Of a stretch of 6,387 bases of DNA, positions 3,840 through 6,387 are shown piece by piece. The first letter of the stretch is position 1, and every line of letters begins with the position of its first letter. The notes below the pieces were generated by a model that ran no database searches, had not been told where the DNA came from, and was given only the letters and a program-made list of their open reading frames with translations. The translations under genes and the position numbers were made by a program. The DNA is from Collinsella sp. (GTDB lineage Bacteria; Actinomycetota; Coriobacteriia; Coriobacteriales; Coriobacteriaceae), in NCBI GenBank assembly GCA_019413955.1, contig DXMX01000020.1, positions 16,372 to 22,758 on the forward strand, read 5' to 3'.

Positions 3840-6387
3840 TTAGGCGGAACGCTTGGCCTCGAGCTTGGCCTGAGCGGCAGCCAGGCGTGCGAGGGGCACG
3901 CGGTAGGGCGAGCAGGACACGTAGTCCACGTCGGCCACGTTAAACAGGCCCTTGATGGACTTGGGGTCGCCACCGTGCTCACCGCACACGCCAAAGTGCA
4001 TGTCGGGGTTGGTGGCGCGGCCCTTCTCGACGGCCAAGCGCACCAGTTCGAGTACCGCCGTGTCGATGGTCTCGAAAGGATTGTCCTCCAAGATCTTCTT
4101 ATGCATATACAGCGGGATGAACTTAGCCTCGGCGTCGTCACGCGAGAAACCGAAGGTCGTCTGGGTGAGGTCGTTGGTGCCAAAGCAGAAGAAGTCTGCG
4201 TAATGGGCGATCTCGTCGGCGACCATGCAGGCACGCGGCAGCTCGAGCATCGTGCCCACGGGAATATTGAGCTCGACGCCCTCTTCGTCGGAAACCTCTG
4301 CGATCACGCGCTCGATAACCTCGCGGGTCTGGACATGCTCCGCCGTGATGGAAACGAGCGGAACCATGATCTCGGGGCGCGGGTCGACGCCTTCCTTGAT
4401 GAGGCGGGCAGCAGCCGTGGCGACGGCGCGAACCTGCATGAGCGGCAGATCGCTAAAGACGACAGACAGGCGCACACCGCGCAGGCCGAGCATCGGGTTG
4501 GACTCGACCATGCCGTCGATACGACGCAGGCGGGCGCGCAGGACGGCAAGCTCTTCCTCGCTGGCGCCAGCGGCTTCCTTCTTGGTGATGGCGACCTCAA
4601 GCTCGCGAGGATTATCCAGGAACTCATGAAGCGGCGGATCGAGCAGGCGAACGACCACATCGCGACCGGACATGGTCTTAAACATCGCCAGGAAGTCCTC
4701 GGTCTGAACCTTGAGCAGGTCGGCCAGGGCCTGCTGCTTCACGGCCTCATCGTCAGAAAGGATAAAGCTCTGGATGATGTTCTTGCGATCGCCCAGGAAC
4801 ATGTGCTCGGTGCGGCACAGGCCAATAGCCTCGGCGCCAAACTCGAGTGCGAGTGCAGCATCCTCGGGGTTGTCGGCGTTGACGCGCACATGGTTGGCAT
4901 GGCCGCTGGTCTCGTCCAAACGGATTTCGTCGGCCCAGGACAGGATGGTGTCCAGGTCGCCGGTGAGCTCGGCCGAGACCAGATCAACGGCGCCGTCGAC
5001 GACGATACCCTGGGTACCGTCGATGGAGATAACGTCGCCCTCGTACAGCACGCGGTCACTGCCCTCGATGCGCACGACCTTCTCGGCGGCGTCGATATGG
5101 AAGCGCTCAACGCCGCAGACGCAGGGCGTACCCATGCCGCGGGCGATAACGGCGGCATGGCTCGTCTTGCCACCGTGGCTGGTCAGAATGCCCTCGGCGG
5201 CGACCATGCCCTTCAGGTCGTCGGGGTTGGTCTCCCAACGAACCAGAATGACCTTGTGGCCCTCGTTGGCGCGCGCGACGGCGTCGTCGCTCGAGAACAC
5301 GACCTCGCCCACGGCGGCACCGGGGCTGGCATTAAGACCGCTGGCGAGAGCCTCGTACTTTTTGGAAGCGTCGAACTGTGGGTGCAGGAGCTGGTCGAGC
5401 TGCGCGGGATCGATGCGGCTCACAGCCTCATCGCGGGTGATCAGACCCTCCTCGACCATCTCGATGGCGATGCGCAGGGCGGCGCTGGCAGTTCGCTTGC
5501 CCACGCGGGTCTGGAGCATCCAGAGCTTGCCCTGCTCGATGGTGAACTCAATGTCGCACATGTCGCGATAGTGATCCTCGAGCGTCAGGAAGACGCGCTC
5601 GAGCTCCTCGCCCGCGGACTCAAGGCCCGGGGTAGTCTTGAGGTCGGCGATGGGCTCGGTGTTGCGGATACCGGCGACGACGTCCTCGCCTTGGGCATTA
5701 ACCAAAAAGTCACCGTAGAACTCCTTGGTGCCGTCGGCCGGATTGCGCGTGAAGGCAACGCCGGTCGCAGATGTCTCGCCCTTGTTGCCAAAGGCCATGG
5801 CCTGCACGTTGACGGCGGTGCCGAGTTCGTCGGAAATGCCATGCTGCTTGCGGTAGATGCAGGCGCGCTCGTTCATCCAGCTGCCAAAGACGGCCTGGAT
5901 GGCAAGGCGTAGCTGAAGCTCCGGGTCGTGCGGGAAGACGGGCTTGCCGTCAGCGACCTCGAGCTCGGGATACAGGGCGGCATCGACGTTCTCGGAGAAG
6001 ATGCCCTTAAAGGTCTCGACGAGTTCCTGCAGGTCCTCGGCCGAAAGCTCGGAATCGACGCGAACACCGGCGACCAGACGGGCCTGGGTCAGGGCGTTCT
6101 CGAACAGGTCGGCGTCAACGCCCATGACGACGTTGGAAAACATCTGGATAAAGCGGCGGTAGCTATCCCAAGCAAAGCGCGGGTTTTGCGTCTGGGCAAT
6201 GAGACCCTGAACGGAGTCGTCGTTGAGACCCAAGTTGAGGACCGTGTCCATCATGCCGGGCATGGAAAACGGAGCGCCCGAGCGAACCGACACGAGCAGC
6301 GGATCGGAGGCGTCACCGAGCTTTTTGCCGCAGCGGGACTCGAGGTCTTCCTCGGCGGCAACGATCTCATCGAGCGCGCCTTCAGGC
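3840..6387 (-). CDS. ppdK: Pyruvate, phosphate dikinase (N-terminus outside the window)
   Basis: PPDK interconverts ATP, pyruvate and phosphate with AMP, PEP and diphosphate, serving PPi-linked glycolysis or PEP formation in the cytoplasm. The 848 visible residues run from the right edge to the stop. Family proteins are about 875-910 residues, so roughly 50-60 are missing. The rest of the ATP-grasp domain spans about 1-300, with SVRSGA (R35), MPGMMDT at 42-48 and LQTRVGKRTA near 291-300. The swivelling domain carries the phosphorylated histidine in GGKTSHAAVIARG (H410, codon 5157-5159). The PEP/pyruvate barrel follows with GLCRTEHMF (R525), VVRLLDPPLHEFL (R580), TMLELPRA (E715), FGTNDLTQ (D739) and the acid-base cysteine in GVCGEHGGDP (C801, codon 3984-3986). 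All expected catalytic residues are present, so the enzyme looks active. The Thr beside the histidine is the residue targeted by PPDK regulatory proteins in other organisms. Its promoter is outside the window. Confidence 0.97.
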   Translation of the reverse strand, partial: PEGALDEIVAAEEDLESRCGKKLGDASDPLLVSVRSGAPFSMPGMMDTVLNLGLNDDSVQGLIAQTQNPRFAWDSYRRFIQMFSNVVMGVDADLFENALTQARLVAGVRVDSELSAEDLQELVETFKGIFSENVDAALYPELEVADGKPVFPHDPELQLRLAIQAVFGSWMNERACIYRKQHGISDELGTAVNVQAMAFGNKGETSATGVAFTRNPADGTKEFYGDFLVNAQGEDVVAGIRNTEPIADLKTTPGLESAGEELERVFLTLEDHYRDMCDIEFTIEQGKLWMLQTRVGKRTASAALRIAIEMVEEGLITRDEAVSRIDPAQLDQLLHPQFDASKKYEALASGLNASPGAAVGEVVFSSDDAVARANEGHKVILVRWETNPDDLKGMVAAEGILTSHGGKTSHAAVIARGMGTPCVCGVERFHIDAAEKVVRIEGSDRVLYEGDVISIDGTQGIVVDGAVDLVSAELTGDLDTILSWADEIRLDETSGHANHVRVNADNPEDAALALEFGAEAIGLCRTEHMFLGDRKNIIQSFILSDDEAVKQQALADLLKVQTEDFLAMFKTMSGRDVVVRLLDPPLHEFLDNPRELEVAITKKEAAGASEEELAVLRARLRRIDGMVESNPMLGLRGVRLSVVFSDLPLMQVRAVATAAARLIKEGVDPRPEIMVPLVSITAEHVQTREVIERVIAEVSDEEGVELNIPVGTMLELPRACMVADEIAHYADFFCFGTNDLTQTTFGFSRDDAEAKFIPLYMHKKILEDNPFETIDTAVLELVRLAVEKGRATNPDMHFGVCGEHGGDPKSIKGLFNVADVDYVSCSPYRVPLARLAAAQAKLEAKRSA

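Noticed and set aside
3975..5912. A 645-codon open frame on the plus strand opposite ppdK
   Set aside because: It is antisense to a clearly conserved enzyme, its translation shows no recognisable domain, and long antisense frames are expected from the codon bias of GC-rich genes.

Overview
The window is a compact stretch of bacterial chromosome in which every convincing gene lies on the minus strand, so transcription runs from the right edge to the left. High GC content, strong Shine-Dalgarno sequences (AAGGAGG-type), U-tailed intrinsic terminators and the order rplS, rnhB, yraN, comM, dprA, which I recall from Actinobacteria, suggest a high-GC actinobacterium. The protein style fits the class Coriobacteriia best, possibly Collinsella. 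This is inference from recalled resemblance, not from a search.

Reading in the direction of transcription: positions 6387-3840 hold most of ppdK (pyruvate, phosphate dikinase), cut at its N-terminus by the window edge and followed by a strong hairpin (3774-3801). A candidate promoter (3700-3727) and a short structured leader precede rplS (ribosomal protein L19, 3630-3289). A UUCG-loop terminator (3254-3225) separates rplS from rnhB (RNase HII, 3195-2407). The rnhB unit ends at a 16-bp hairpin with a U-tract (2357-2316).

After an intergenic gap with a tandem 11-bp repeat and a nested hairpin leader, three tightly packed genes follow: yraN (2217-1732), comM (1732-209) and dprA (from 212, running off the left edge). 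The yraN stop overlaps the comM start by one base (TGATG), and the comM stop overlaps the dprA start (ATGATG). Translation is therefore probably coupled.

Functionally, the left half is a DNA-processing block. ComM is a branch-migration helicase, DprA loads RecA on incoming single strands, and YraN is a predicted nuclease-fold protein. RNase HII upstream removes ribonucleotides from DNA. The right half is translation (L19) and central carbon metabolism (PPDK). I see no mobile element, CRISPR array, tRNA, rRNA or phage gene, and nothing that amounts to a new system. The points worth a second look are small: a DprA with almost no N-terminal domain, a structured yraN leader with a possible 18-residue upstream ORF, a terminator placed just ahead of rnhB, and a candidate rplS leader.
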